A DNA stretch of 64,000 bases from Monarcha castaneiventris obscurior (lineage: Eukaryota > Chordata > Aves > Passeriformes > Monarchidae). A program made the position numbers and the translations under genes. The notes beneath the pieces are model-generated. The model ran no database searches. It saw only the letters and a program-made list of their open reading frames with translations, and was not told the origin of the DNA. Where the stretch lies: the NCBI GenBank assembly GCA_026261815.1, contig JAMPIT010000583.1:2356001-2420000 (forward strand), read 5' to 3'. Position 1 is the stretch's first letter. Each line of letters starts with the position of its first letter. Below are positions 12,696 through 25,008 of this stretch, one piece after another.

Positions 12696-13121
12696 TATTG
12701 GCAACAGCACCACTAAATCCACTTCCAAAGGTGGCAGTGCCACCACATTGTCCTGGTTGTCCCTGTGACTCTGCTACCCAGCTGGGGGCTGGGCTGCCAT
12801 GTGTGCCACCTCCTGAGACTTCCAGGTGTGAGGTCCTACCAGCAGGAATGGGTGGAATTAATGGAGAATTAATAAAGCGCAGTTTTATTTTCTATTAACT
12901 TTCACTGCTCATCTTCCCACTCTGGTTGCTAAATCATAACTGTGCTCTGAGATGCTGGGACTTAAAACCAAAATTCTTCTTTCTTTCTCTTCTAACACAT
13001 CCCCACACAAGGAAGCCAGTCACTGCTGCAGAAAGGGTGATGACAACAACAATTCAGGGGAATAAATCCTCTAGGAAATGGCTCCTGGTGCTTTTAGAAG
13101 CAAAACAAACAGTATTTACTC

Positions 13122-13146
13122 TTTTTTTTTTTTTTTTTTTTTTTTT
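13122..13146. repeat. Poly(T) tract, 25 nt
   Basis: An uninterrupted run of T. It could be read as the poly(A) tail of a minus-strand retrocopy, but the sequence to its right shows no coding similarity that I can recognise. I call it simple sequence only. Confidence 0.95.
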
Positions 13147-15223
13147 GAATAGTATAAACAAGAGTCTTGCAAGCCCTTCCTGTTATTTCAGCTCAAGTAA
13201 GGAACGTTTTTGCCTTCTCACTTCTCTTAGCCCTTCATGTTGTAGTGACTTTTTCCTCTCTGGTGCTTCAGCGGTGGAATTGAGTGCTGAAGAGACAAAG
13301 ACAGGTGCAACACCAGACAGTGATTTCAGCCTGATTCCCTGAGCTACAACCCTGCCCCATCCAGGTTTTTTAAGTGATTTACTGAACTGCCAAGAGTTTC
13401 AAATGGCAATGAGTTCCATTCACACAGTCCAGGCTGATCAGATCATTCTCTCATTCTCAACCAGAGATTAATAAACATCATTGGGTTTGGAGGCCCAGAA
13501 AAATAAATATTCTTAACAATTTTGACTAACATATTTCATCTTTGTGAAAGAGGCACCAGCAGTCACACAGCCAAATCCCACTGAAATTCCTGCTCGTGAG
13601 AAAGACAACTCCCAAAATACCAAGGTGTTTTCAACTACCTTTACCTGAAAGCTCAACAAATCTCTGTGACAAACATTCTAAAGCTCCTTATCCAATGGCA
13701 AAGTTGCTGTGCTGACACATCCTTAGCTTTCCAACAAAGGACAATATTGACAGATCATCGTCACCCCAATCTAATAAAGCAACTCATTGTTTATTGAAAG
13801 AAGATTCACTAAAGGATAAACATTAGTATCCAACTTTCTGCAAAAAACAATCTAAAAAAACCCAAAAAAATACCCCACATAACCACAAAAAATTCCTTCA
13901 TTGTCTTGATTTCAAAATTGCTGGCCACAAGAAAAGCTGGTAAAACTGCTAGAGACTTGCAAAAAAATATAAATATCAAAGTAAAAGAACTTATAATCTT
14001 TAAGGTTAGATTATAAAGCTAATGCTTGGATCAGAGTATCCAATCAGTAAAGTGTAGCTCATTAATGTTAAATAAAAAGCATAAATCCCTTTCCTCAGTT
14101 TTCCAGAATTTATATTCCTATTTGGATACAGTCACAAAGCTCCCATGATGAGGAACTAGAATGTGAGGATTCGTTCTTTGGTTTGGAGCCATTTGAATTG
14201 TGTTGGCTGGGAGAGTAGAAAAAGCACAAAATTTCTCAGTAACAAATTGTCTTAATAGCTAAAATTTTCATTTCTAATGAAGTATAAATACATTGGGAAT
14301 ATTAAGTTTGATTGGTTCTTTTAAAATAGCATAGACCTTTATTTTTCTAAAAGCAATGGCAGCACATTCTGATTTCCAATCTAACTGTATTTATGCCTAA
14401 TTTATATCTGGTGGATCTCATAGAATTATCACTTTTAATTTAAAATAATCCTTCTCCAAAGTTTATTGCCTATGGATTTTCAGAAAGAGCAGCCATTTCC
14501 CCTCCTAACCTTTATTTTGCTGCCTAAATAAGTCAAGACCTTTTTATCTGCTCAAATAAGACCAGCTCTTTATTTCCCTCATAACACTTGTAGCTCTTTT
14601 CCAAAACTGCTCCTGTTTCCCTGCACGTTTCTAAATGGACACACAACTACTAGCAATAAATTATTTCCTTAGAGAAGTTAATAAAATGTTCCAGCAACAA
14701 GAAGAATACCCAAAAGACAAAAACACAACAAACCAAGAGCTCTCCACAGAGTTCATGAGTTGTGTTTGGAAACTACATGCAGACGTGGGGATTTTCCTGT
14801 CATTGTCTAGGCGAATCTCAGAATACACTTAATTCTAGAATGACTGACAGTGTCAGCAAAGTTAAGCAAAAAAAAACATAAATCCGTGGGGAGGTGGTAG
14901 GAATTTTAAATTGAGAGAAAAAAATTATCCATTACAATAAAACAAAAATCTATAAATCACATTGCTCAGTTTTTTCTGTGGTTTTGAAAAATACAGAAAG
15001 TGCTGGAAATCGATCTGCACCTTTCCCAAGCCCTGTTATACAGCTTTGCTTTGGAAGTCAGTTTTGCTCAGCCTTAAATAGAAGTGTTTCATCTCTGCAT
15101 CCGCTTGGGCCATTAATTTTGAACAGTTTTGCTTTCCTATATTCAGCCTCAGAGAGAACTCTGCAACAATGCCAACATCCCCAAAACTGCAACTCACTTT
15201 AGCAACAGCACCTGGGATAATTT

Positions 15224-15255
15224 CCTTCTCCTCCTCCTCCTCCTCTTCCTCCCCC
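15224..15255. repeat. (TCC)n pyrimidine tract
   Basis: A pure pyrimidine run of CTC/CTT triplets with a C5 end. It gives a poly-glutamate stretch in a spurious minus-strand frame (15036-15257). Confidence 0.92.
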
Positions 15256-18024
15256 ACACGCAGACCACGGCTGTAACTTTTATTTTGGAATTCAGATTGT
15301 GATAATCTTTAAGGAACCCGAAGTGTTCTCAGGAAAGGCTGTTGCACAGTGAAGACAGCAATAGAGTGGAAAAAATAAAGGCTGAGGGAACAGGAAAGCA
15401 AAAAAAGCAAAGCCAATGGCCATGTTTTGAATATTTTAACATTCTTTAGAAAGGTTTTATTATCATCACTATGTATATTTAGGATGCACATGGTTTAAAA
15501 ATAAGAGGGGCAACACTTGAAGGAACCATTTTAATTTAAAAAGTATCTAGACTGATTGATTGATGGTAAATAAGCAATGGAATATAAGCAAGCTGTGTCT
15601 TTTGGCTATCAGCTCAACTGTCATGCAATGTTTAATAGCAGGGTGAAAAAAGGAACATTTTATACAAGTTTAGTCTACCCAGCACAAATCCCTGCAAGCA
15701 CATATCAATCACTGGCACCTTCCTACTTTTAAATATCCGTGTGCATGTCTGGTTTTATGTAAAAATATATAAAGGTGCTCTGTAGTACAATTTCTATTCA
15801 AACATTTCTTGGAATTCTGTTTTGCAAGGATCAAGGATCAGTCTCCTATGAATGTATTTGATGCACATTTGTAAATACTCCTTGAAATGTTAGGATTAAC
15901 CAAACAGCCCTCAGAGCCTGGTTTGAAAAGAGCGATGTTCATTTTTTCCCTAGGGTGAGGTAAAGCAGTGTGTAGGATCAGGAGCAGTTCCTTTCCAGAA
16001 GGTGAAGTTCCAGGTGTGCCCTCCAGCACACACCCAGGATCCAACTCCCAGCACAGCTCCAAGCGAGCCAAGACTTAGAAATGTAACAGCTGCCTCAGAA
16101 AGGGGGAAAGGGAATTAATAATAGACATTTTTAGCCTTGTGGAAGAAGCTCAAGTGACATTTCTTAAGTGTCCCATACAGAGCTTGGCAAAGGAATTAAG
16201 CAAGACCTTGGTATTGTGAGCCAGCAGAAGCTGGCACATCCCTGAGTCCCTAAACCCACCCCTCTGGCAGCAGTGCCACCTCTCACCCTGTGAGATCCTG
16301 TCCTGGTTTGCTGTGAGTGCTATATAAACCACCTGAGAATGAAGATTATTTTTCTTCTGCTATTGACTGGTTCTAGAAAAAGTAGTTCCCCATATAATTG
16401 CTGGGATGTGGTCAATAGGGCAAGAGCTCAGATGCAGGGTCAAATATATGCACGTTTGCTACACATTCTGCACAGTCCCCTGTGTAACTACAGTGGAAAA
16501 GGATTTTGAGAGAGGAGTTCCCTTTAAGATGGGAAATAATGCAGATATTCTACTACTTAACAGAACAGGACTCTGAAATTTTGTATGAGCCAAGGCTCTT
16601 AAAATTCATACAAGCCAAGAGCACAGTGGTCCCAGTAACAGACTGTGAGGATAATGCTGGTCTTCTACTTGATGAAAATTACTTAGGAATTCTGTGCTGT
16701 ATGAAGTTCTGCCAGATAGTTCTGTGCAAATTAAACTGTAAAAGTTATGCCTTAATTAAGCCACATTCCTTCCAACTGGTCTGCTTGCCACGAGCCTTAG
16801 ACAGGAGGATATTTGTTTGTCTCTAATCCTGAGCTCGGCCTGACACAGCTCAGGTACCCTGAGCATCTCTGCCCACCTCTGCCCATTTACCAGGTGTGCA
16901 GCAAAGACAAACAACAACTTCATCTCAATTTTCAGAAACATTCTATGGCTGCAAAACACATTTTTCAAAAGGACTTCCCATTGTTTAACAGCCTGTATTA
17001 GTAGGTTAAGATTATGAAAAGGAGCACGAAGAAATTATATTTTAATTAACACTGATTAAAATTAAGATGCAAAGCAAGCACATGAATATGAATTGGAATT
17101 GTTAGACAGAAGAATTGTCCTTTGTAAAGTACAAGTAACATGTACAGAAAAATATTACAAGAGAAACACATATCCCACCTCAGCTATTGTGCAAAGTTAA
17201 GGCCATGAAAGTAACCTTTTTAGTTTGTTATGCCTTCCTAATTCAATTAAATGAGAATGAAACTAAGATGAGGATTACATTTGCAAAGACATTTAGCACC
17301 ATTAACAGTGTCTTCCGGGGAGCTTTTTTCCCTTTTTTATTTCCTGAAAGAGAAAAAAAAGATCACAGACTTTGAAACTTTCTATTTTTTAAAGCAGAAA
17401 GAAAAGCACTTATATGTAAAACCCTGTACAACAAAATTTTAACCCACAACCAGTTTAATAATTCCATGGGTGAGGAACTCACCTGGCACAACCTTTTTTT
17501 CCACAATGGCATTAACTTGTGTTGCCAAAGAAAAGACGAAAACAGTGTCAATATTTTCAGTGCACCCATCCAACAGTGCCACAATTTTTTGTCCTTTTTT
17601 GGTGCTAAAACCCAAACAATAAACTTGCTCTCCTCCAATGATGTGTCCTCAAAAAGACTGATTTACATTAATTTAAGGAAATTTTAGCCCTTCGGGGGTA
17701 CAACAGACAAGGCTCTTAAAATGTTTGAGTGCACAGTGAACTATTGACAAACACGGAGCCAGGCAGCTCCTGCGAGAGCAAACTCCCTGCAATCTGTGCC
17801 CCAAGGTGGGACAGCTAAATCAGCCCTTCCCTGGAAAATCCCTGGGCGTGAGGGGCAGGCTCACCAAGCTCCAGCACAAACCTGAGAGCACAGCACTGAA
17901 ATACAGCTGTACTCGTGTGTGACTGCAAGGAATTCTGTGTGCCAGCCTCGGACCCAGCTCCCCCAAGCATCTAAAACTAGTTGTGGGAACAAAGAAGCTC
18001 CAGTGGAAGACACAGAAACTTTGG

Positions 18025-18085
18025 GAAAAAATAACCAACAAACAAAACAACAAACCAAAAACCAGCCAACCAACAAAGAAAGTGT
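18025..18085. repeat. A/C-rich (CAAA)n-like tract
   Basis: Degenerate ACAA, CAAA and CCAA units with almost no G or T. Low-complexity DNA. Confidence 0.75.
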
Positions 18086-18479
18086 CAGCAAAAGAACAAA
18101 AAAATAAGATCCTTGATATCTACCCTTAATAGCAGAACTAATTCCAAGTCTGAAGTGGAAGGAATATATATTTCTTTACACCATTTTCCTGCTAAGATTC
18201 CATGCAGGAGCATCTCTCTGCATACCCCGTAGGCAGCAGCAGCATATTGTGTGCAGACAGCTCTGCTGTCAGCTCCCGCACAGGAATCACCGCTAACTCT
18301 CACTTTCCTTTTATTACACTGAATGGCTTAATTTCCACTGTGTTTTTCCCATTTGTTTAAGATTCTTGTAGAAAACATATTTATAACCCAGATACTTCAA
18401 ATAAGTGACACTGCATTTCTATTCCTAGAGAACAGAGACAAATAAGATGCAACAAAGAATTTTCCTTTACGTTATTTGC

Positions 18480-18640
18480 TGTTGTGTCTTTTCACTCTGA
18501 TGCTCCATTCCCCCCGAGCAAGCTGCACGTTATGTAATAGTGTGGCTTTGATAACGCTGCAAACAATCTGCAGCAACCTCATAAAACCTGGCCAAGCAAA
18601 TCTGTTCCTCAGAAGTTCAGAGCCAGGCGAGTGACAATGC
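18480..18640. promoter_or_regulatory. Candidate conserved noncoding element (weak)
   Basis: A block of mixed composition in AT-rich surroundings. It keeps several CpGs (for example GCACGTTATGTAATAG and GATAACGCTGCAAACAATC) and has no repeat character or open frame. Such blocks are often enhancers in bird gene deserts. Conservation was not tested, so this is a guess from composition. Confidence 0.2.
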
Positions 18641-18841
18641 TCCATCCTCCCACGCCTGGAAAAAAAACCTTAAAAATGTGTGATGGATACTTAACCTTCT
18701 CTTGCCACACTTGGATTACAAGCTAAAGAATAATTTCCTGTTATTTTATGTAAAAATGCAGAAAGCAGCACAATAAAACCCTTCTTGATTCTCTTTGGGA
18801 GATTGATTTGGCTGCAAAGCATTTCTATGGACTTACCATCG

Positions 18842-19455
18842 GAGTGTCCTGGGGCCAAGGAGGCCGAGGGTGCCCTGGGGGCATCGGGAAGAGCCTTGGC
18901 AGCAGGTCAGGGAGGGATCCTGCCCCTGTGCCCGGCCTGGGGCACCTCTGCAGTGCCGTGTCCAGCTCTGGACCCTCAGCACAGCAGGGCCAGGGAGCTC
19001 CTGGAGCGGGGCCGGCGGAGGCTGCGCAGCTGAGGAAGGGCCTGGAGCATCTCCGTGCCCAGGAAAGGCTGAGGGAGCTGGGGCTGCTCAGCCTCGAGAG
19101 GAGCCCCAGCTGAGAGGGGCCCTCAGCCCTGGCTGTCCCTGTGTGCAGGGAGGGCTCCGAGCAGGGCCCGGGCTCTGCTCCGGGGCCCAGCAATGGCACC
19201 AGAGCCACGGGCAGGGCCTGAGCCCAGGGAGCTGCCCCTGCCCAGGAGGCAGAACTTGTGCCCTGGGCAGTGCCCAGCCCTGAGCAGAGTGCCCAGAGAG
19301 GCTGTGCAGTCTCCTCCCTGGGGATATTGCAGAGCCCCATGGACACACTGCTGTGCCCTGTGCTCTGGGATGGCCCTGCTGGAGCAGGGAGGTGGCACCA
19401 GAGGAGCCCCTGTGGGCCCCTCCAGCCTCACCCAACCTGGGCTTCTGTGATTATA
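18842..19455 (+). mobile_element. CR1 LINE, 5'-truncated copy B (3' end)
   Basis: This is the plus-strand partner of the CR1 copy at 8411-9300. From 18842 to about 19430 it matches the reverse complement of 8435-9022. I count only about four differences, including a one-base G-run indel near 18915. It begins exactly where the last 48-bp unit of copy A ends, so it carries no minisatellite. Unlike copy A it keeps a normal CR1-like tail: CCCAACCTGGGCTTCTGTGATTATAAC. All frames here (up to 173 codons, both strands) are shadows of this repeat. Confidence 0.88.
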
Positions 19456-21354
19456 ACATTTGCTGACTAAAATTTCATTTCCAGTGCTGGTGGAAATTTG
19501 TTACAAACTCTTTATTCAGTCAGCACTGCCTGCAGCTCTGCAGGACACGGAACTGCCCAAGCTAAACCTAAGACAGGCAGCCGTGGCTCTGGGAAGAAGA
19601 GGGTGCTGTTGGCTGCCTGGCAAGCCCTGCTCTGTATCATCCCATCCCATCCCTGTCCTTTTCTCCTCATTCACTGGAGGCATTTGTCTGCTGAGCAAAT
19701 CGAGGCTGACAGGGAAGGTCACTGTGCCCAGCTGTAAGTCTCAGCATACCAATGTGCCTTTTGGCTCCCCAAACAGTGACCGTATCATATTATTGATAAA
19801 GCCTTGAAAAGACTCTAATGCATCTTCATTTCACAAAACAACCACCCTCAAGGTTGCTCTGAGAAAATAAGCAGCCAGAATGCTGAAGAATTCTCCAAGT
19901 TGGTGTTCTCCTGAAGATTAAAAGATAATAACACTTCTATTAGAATCTCTCTGCTACGCTGTATTGATCTCATCAGGGAGGCCACTGCAGGTCTAATATG
20001 AACAGAGCAGTTTTAGAATTAATCACAGGAGTTTTTATTATGGTTCATAGGGCTCCTCATTCAAATGGCATCGTTTGCAATATTTATGGCCTAGATTGGT
20101 TGCCATTATTAAGTGCAAGTGTGCCACATGGTGTCTGGCCTGCTGTGTTAAAACACAAAGTCATTCTTCAAAAGTAAATCTTATCTAAACTATGCACAAA
20201 AAGCCAATTACTTTTTGATTTACATTTTAATTTCACATTCAGCTTTCCCCTTATATACAAACCCCTTACTTAATCTTTGTTTTGGATTAACTAGCACAGG
20301 CATACAAGGTACACTCCATAGTTTTAAGTAGACTGTTACAGCATATTAACGCACTCTGCTCAAAAAGATATATTTGATCAGTGACAAGGTACACTCTCTG
20401 GGTGAGAGAAGCAAATGAAAAGCTGGGAGAAATAGAGCACCCTGGAAAGTGGACTGGCCACTGATCTTCAAGATAAAACACACTCGTTAAGACTCTCAAC
20501 TTAGACTGTGCACTTGGTAATGAAACAAGTGTTTGTCAGTGTCATAACAAGCCCTCAGTGACCAGATCCAGTGGTGATTTAAGGTATAGCTCCTTAATTT
20601 CCATGCTCCTTGTTTTCCTGGTTTGTTTTTTTAATCTTCTTTGCCACCACTTCACCCAAGCTCAGGTTTCAGTCATGCTCATTCCTGTTTGCCTGATCCC
20701 AACAGCATTTTCCTGCCATGAGGATGAAAGAAGTTGAATCTCAGAAAAGGTGAATAAACATCTAGACTCCTGATGCTAAGTTATTAAATTAATTAATATC
20801 CTGGGAAAATATGAGAGGGGGTTCCTTTTGGTTTTGGTTTGTTTCTTTTAAACCAGCAGGAACTTTGGAGAGTCTGGTACGGTATTTTGAAAATTTTTTG
20901 TCCTAAATCTCAGACTCTGATGAGTTTTCAGTGAATTTTGGGCAAGAAAATGACACTGACCTTTGCAAAGCCATAAAAGGAATGTCCATACCAATTTCCC
21001 ATTAAACCTAATCATTAACCTGTAATAAAATGAATAAGAACTGCTTGTATAAACATCTCTGTTGACTTTAAAATCCCTCATATTCTCTTAACGCTATTTG
21101 AAAGCAAGCCTTTATTATGACACTCATTTAATTTGAGGGACTAATTATACATGGCAAGCATACACCTAAACGCTTTGAAGGGTGGAAAAACATTTAATGA
21201 ACTTAGAGAATAATTGTATTTATCTGCTTAGTCAATGCAATAAAACAGGTCTGCTCATGCTTGTTTCTCCTGACAGCACAAGGTAGGAAGCAGTAATAGA
21301 GAAGAGACAAAATGAAAATGAATTGGCAAATGCCTCCCAATCCATTAAGACTGT
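19456..21354. other. Non-repetitive DNA, no gene recognised
   Basis: About 1.9 kb between CR1 copy B and a short tandem repeat. It includes a slightly GC-richer piece (19500-19740) with overlapping frames of up to 115 codons on both strands, none recognisable, and the regulatory candidate at 19935-20175. Confidence 0.55.
19935..20175. promoter_or_regulatory. Candidate conserved noncoding element (weak)
   Basis: Dense in homeodomain- and forkhead-like words: GAATTAATCACAGG, CATTCAAATGGCATCG, GCAATATTTATGG and ATTAAGTGCAAGTG. It has even composition, no repeat similarity and no long frame. This is typical of developmental enhancers, but conservation was not tested. Confidence 0.25.
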
Positions 21355-21442
21355 AAGGGATATTCACTTACAAGGGATATTCACTTACAAAGGATATGCA
21401 CTTACAAGGAATATACATTACAAGGAATATTCACGTACAAGG
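21355..21442. repeat. 17-bp tandem repeat, about 5 copies
   Basis: Units of AAGGGATATTCACTTAC start at 21355, 21372, 21389, 21406 (16 bp) and 21422. The first two are identical; later ones carry one to three substitutions or a 1-bp deletion. Divergence increases to the right. Confidence 0.93.
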
Positions 21443-24295
21443 GGTGTAAAAGCTCTTAATTGGGTAGACAAAACCAGTGCTTTTGGTTTTGGGTTGTGCT
21501 GAGAATCACCTGCTCTCCAGTCCCCACCCAATCCCAGCATTCCCCACCTCAGCTCAGTCCTTCCAGGATTCTGCTGTGAAGCATCTCCAGCAATTCCTGC
21601 ATTCTCAAAAGGACTTGACAAAAGAGTGACTTTACAGTGGTATCATACACTTCAATAAACACACACATTTATTTTCATCTTGCACCTATTCCAACCCACT
21701 CATAACTCCCATAAACAAGTCTCCCAATGAACTCTTTGGTGACAGAGACACCAACCCACCTAATTTCAGCCTGATGGCCAACAACAGTTTATCACAACAT
21801 GCTGTTGGAGCTGTTTGCTTCTGCTTGCTGGTTATTCTGCACTTAATGTGGAAAATAAATATATTCATAATATTCATAGCTTTGTTGAGCACTTCACTTT
21901 AAAGCCAACAAAATCAAAACTGAGGTTGGGATACACCTCATTCCTCTCACAACATCCTAGGAATCCACTTGTGCTCTTATTTTGATAGCTAGTGAAAAAT
22001 AGCTGTTTTGTGTTTTGTTTTGGGTTTTCTTTTTAAAGCAACTACCTGTTTACTGTGCAGCAGAACTCTGAAAATGAACTCTTGGATCACAGCACCACCT
22101 TATCTACCCATCTTTACCAGCCAGGCTCCTGCAATAACATATTGACTATCATTCTCACCTCTGACAGATCTAGCCTAAGTCTCCCAGAGTGAAAGATTAG
22201 GAAGTTAATCTATTTTGAAGCCTTGCTGCAAGATATTAATGCTTTCAAAAACAAAGGTGATGGATGAATATTATTCAGGTCAAATAAAATCAGAGTTCTA
22301 AGAACAGCTAGCCAGGTTTCAGTTCCAAGAAACAGTGTATGATAAAATCAAACCATGAGATAGAGCACCAAATGGGAATTCGAAAAGTCATTTATTGCTA
22401 GTCTAAGGAGATATTTTGACTTCATAATTGATTTAATACTAGCATGCAGTTCTTAGCAAGTTTATTCAAAATTTACTATAGGATACTTTGGGAGAGATGG
22501 CTCTGATACCATCTCTGTTTTCCATATCATTCTTTAATTTCATTTTCAGTAATTTGCAGCCTCTCCTGCATGTATGTTCCTACACACACCATGTGTATGG
22601 ATATCTGGATACACACATAAATGAGTACCTTTTCCACCACGAAATCCAGGTTTCATACCTATATATTCCCATATATGAAAATACAGCCTTCTGAAATCCT
22701 CCAAGTGCTGCATTCAACACCTCAAGTTCATATTTCAGGCTCTATTGAATTTATGCATTTTTTTAAAGTGAAATTGCCACTGTTCAAGTGGTTGTCATTA
22801 ATTATACACTTGTATTTATGTCATAATTTAGTGTGCACTTGAGAACAGTAATTCAGTTTCACTTAGATTTAGTTCCCCAGCTAAAGGGAATGAAAGTAAT
22901 TGATACAATAATAGGGTGACACTTTGGCTGGCCAAGATGGGAATCCCCTAACAGAAATAACCAGAAAACATGTCCAGAGGGTATCAGGAAAGGCTGAATG
23001 CATGGAAACTGTCCTGAAGATATAAAACAGGGCAGCATGGGGCAAATCACCCAGTTCCGCCCAAGATTCAAGCATTCTCTGTACTTTTACAGATATTTAA
23101 AATGCCCAGTCGAGATTTAAGGCGTACAGTACCTGGGAGCCACTTCCTGTGGCTTCCTAAAGAAGCAGAAACAGGGAAGGAAGAAGGCAGGAGTTCCTGA
23201 AGAACAGACAAAAGAATTACTACCAGACAAATGTTTTTCCTATCCCAAGTTTTAAACAATGTTGCCTTGAAATTGAATCTCTTTCATTAAACATCAAAGA
23301 AATTAGCAACAAAAAATCCCAAGTCAAAGTTTAACTCCTAGAAGAGGCATCTATAGAACTAAAGAACAAGTGTATCCCCATTTCCCTATGAGGTTATTCC
23401 CTAGATAATATGGTAAGGAACTGTAGAGCAAGTATAGAAGCATCTCTTCAAAATCCTTTCTCAGTTTTCCTTGTTTCTATGATACACTGCCCCAGAAACT
23501 TTGGGAGATGTCCTCAGTTCAAGTCAATTCTGATTACTCTATTCTCTAGAATGATTTTCAAATTAGCAATCAAAAATTGGTTTCAGTCAGAAGCTGACAG
23601 AAAAAATCAATCCCTCACAGACATGTTTTTATTTTACTGTTAAAATAAAGTAAAATAATTTTTACTGAAAGAAGAAGAAACTTAACAGTAGTAACTGCTT
23701 AAACATGGCAGATAAACACAGCTTACACTGAGACAACGTAAAACAGCCCAAGATGCTGAACTTCCATCTGGCTAAATGGTGACTTGACATAAGTCCACAG
23801 GTAACAGCATCATTCTATGAGGAATTACTGACAGCACAATGGTGTTTAAGTAGGAACAGATTCAAGATACATTTTCAACCCTCGCCAAAGTTTCTTTGCT
23901 CAGGTCTTGTGGCAGAATAACCCAGAATCCCAATCCAAACTGAGTCACAAAATTCAGAACAAGTATCTTCCCAGGCCTTCTGGCTTTGCAGCCGCCCCAG
24001 GAGCCAGTGTGGTTTGCTCAGTGTTCCCACACACACTCCATGGCCCTGAGCTGCAGCAGGGAAATGGGCTGAATTCTGCAAGTGGCACAAAGTCTCAGGA
24101 TATTGGAGCTGCCGGTGGCACTTCCAGACAGGAGGGGCAGGGCTGCCAGGGTCTGCTCCAGGGCACAAGGATGTGGCTGTGCCACGCTGGGATATTTCAC
24201 CTGAGAGCCACAGCCTCAGCCAGCCCTGTGGCTTCCAGCGGCTCTGGCCTGGCACAGCCACCTGGGCAGCTCTGCTACAGCCACGGGAGCCCAGG
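21443..24295. other. Non-repetitive DNA, no gene recognised
   Basis: About 2.9 kb, AT-rich until about 23,950, then clearly GC-richer (24,000-24,295) leading into the minisatellite. No exon, transposon or RNA gene could be supported. Frames entering from the minisatellite extend artificially into the GC-rich part. Confidence 0.55.
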
Positions 24296-25008
24296 GGCAC
24301 CGGGGACACAGGGACAGGGACAGGGATGGGGACACAGGGACAGGGGACAGGGATGGGGACACAGGGACAGGGGCATGGACACAGGGACAGGGACAGGGAC
24401 AGGGATGGGGACACAGGCACAGGGACAGAGACACAGGCACAGGGACACAGGCACAGGGATGGGGACACAGGCACAGGGACAGGGACAGGGACACAGGCAC
24501 AGGGACAGGGACAGGGATGGGGACACAGGGACAGGGGCATGGACACAGGGACAGGGACAGGGATGGGGACACAGGCACAGGGACCGAGACACAGGCACAG
24601 GGACAGGGACAGGGATGGGGACACAGGCACAGGGACACAGGGACACAGGGACAGGGACACAGGGACAGGGACACAGACACAGGCACAGGGACACAGGGAC
24701 AGGGACACAGGGACAGGGACACAGACACAGGCACAGGGACACAGGCACAGGGACACAAGGATACAGGGACGGGGACATGGAAACAAGGACACAGGGACAG
24801 GGGCACAAGGACATAAGGACACAGGGACACAGGCACAAGGACACAGGGACACAGGCACAGGCACATGGACACAAGGGCACAGGCACAGGGACACAAGGAC
24901 ACAGGGACATGGACACAAGGACACAGGCACAGGGACACAGGCACAGGGACATGGACACAAGGACACAGGCACAGGGACATGGACACAAGGACACAGGCAC
25001 AGGGATAG
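24296..25008. repeat. G-rich GGGACA/CAGGCA minisatellite, about 0.7 kb
   Basis: The plus strand is built from GGGACA, CAGGCA, CACAGG and GGGATG words. The left part (to about 24,770) is rich in consecutive GGGACA units and GGGATGGGG. The right part changes to ACAAGGACAC and CACAGGCAC words with fewer G3 runs. The phrase ACAGGGGCATGGACACAGGG occurs twice, about 164 bp apart, so longer-range duplication has occurred. The array lacks stops in most frames on both strands. This produces frames of 279-414 codons (Thr/Gly/Gln/Asp/His-rich on plus, Cys/Pro/Val/Ser-rich on minus) that should not be annotated as proteins. Confidence 0.97.

Larger units (their letters stand above)
12696..18841. other. 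Non-repetitive DNA with simple-sequence tracts, no gene recognised
   Basis: About 6.1 kb holding a poly(T) run (13122-13146), a (TCC)n tract (15224-15255) and an A/C-rich stretch (18025-18085). Open frames reach 138 codons (12926-13342), but that one crosses the poly(T) tract and is spurious. The end of the interval (18480-18640) has a mixed, CpG-retaining composition and is listed separately as a weak regulatory candidate. Confidence 0.55.

Noticed and set aside
13122..13400. Poly(T) as the tail of a minus-strand processed pseudogene
   Set aside because: The adjacent sequence has no coding similarity I can recognise, and processed pseudogenes are uncommon in birds.
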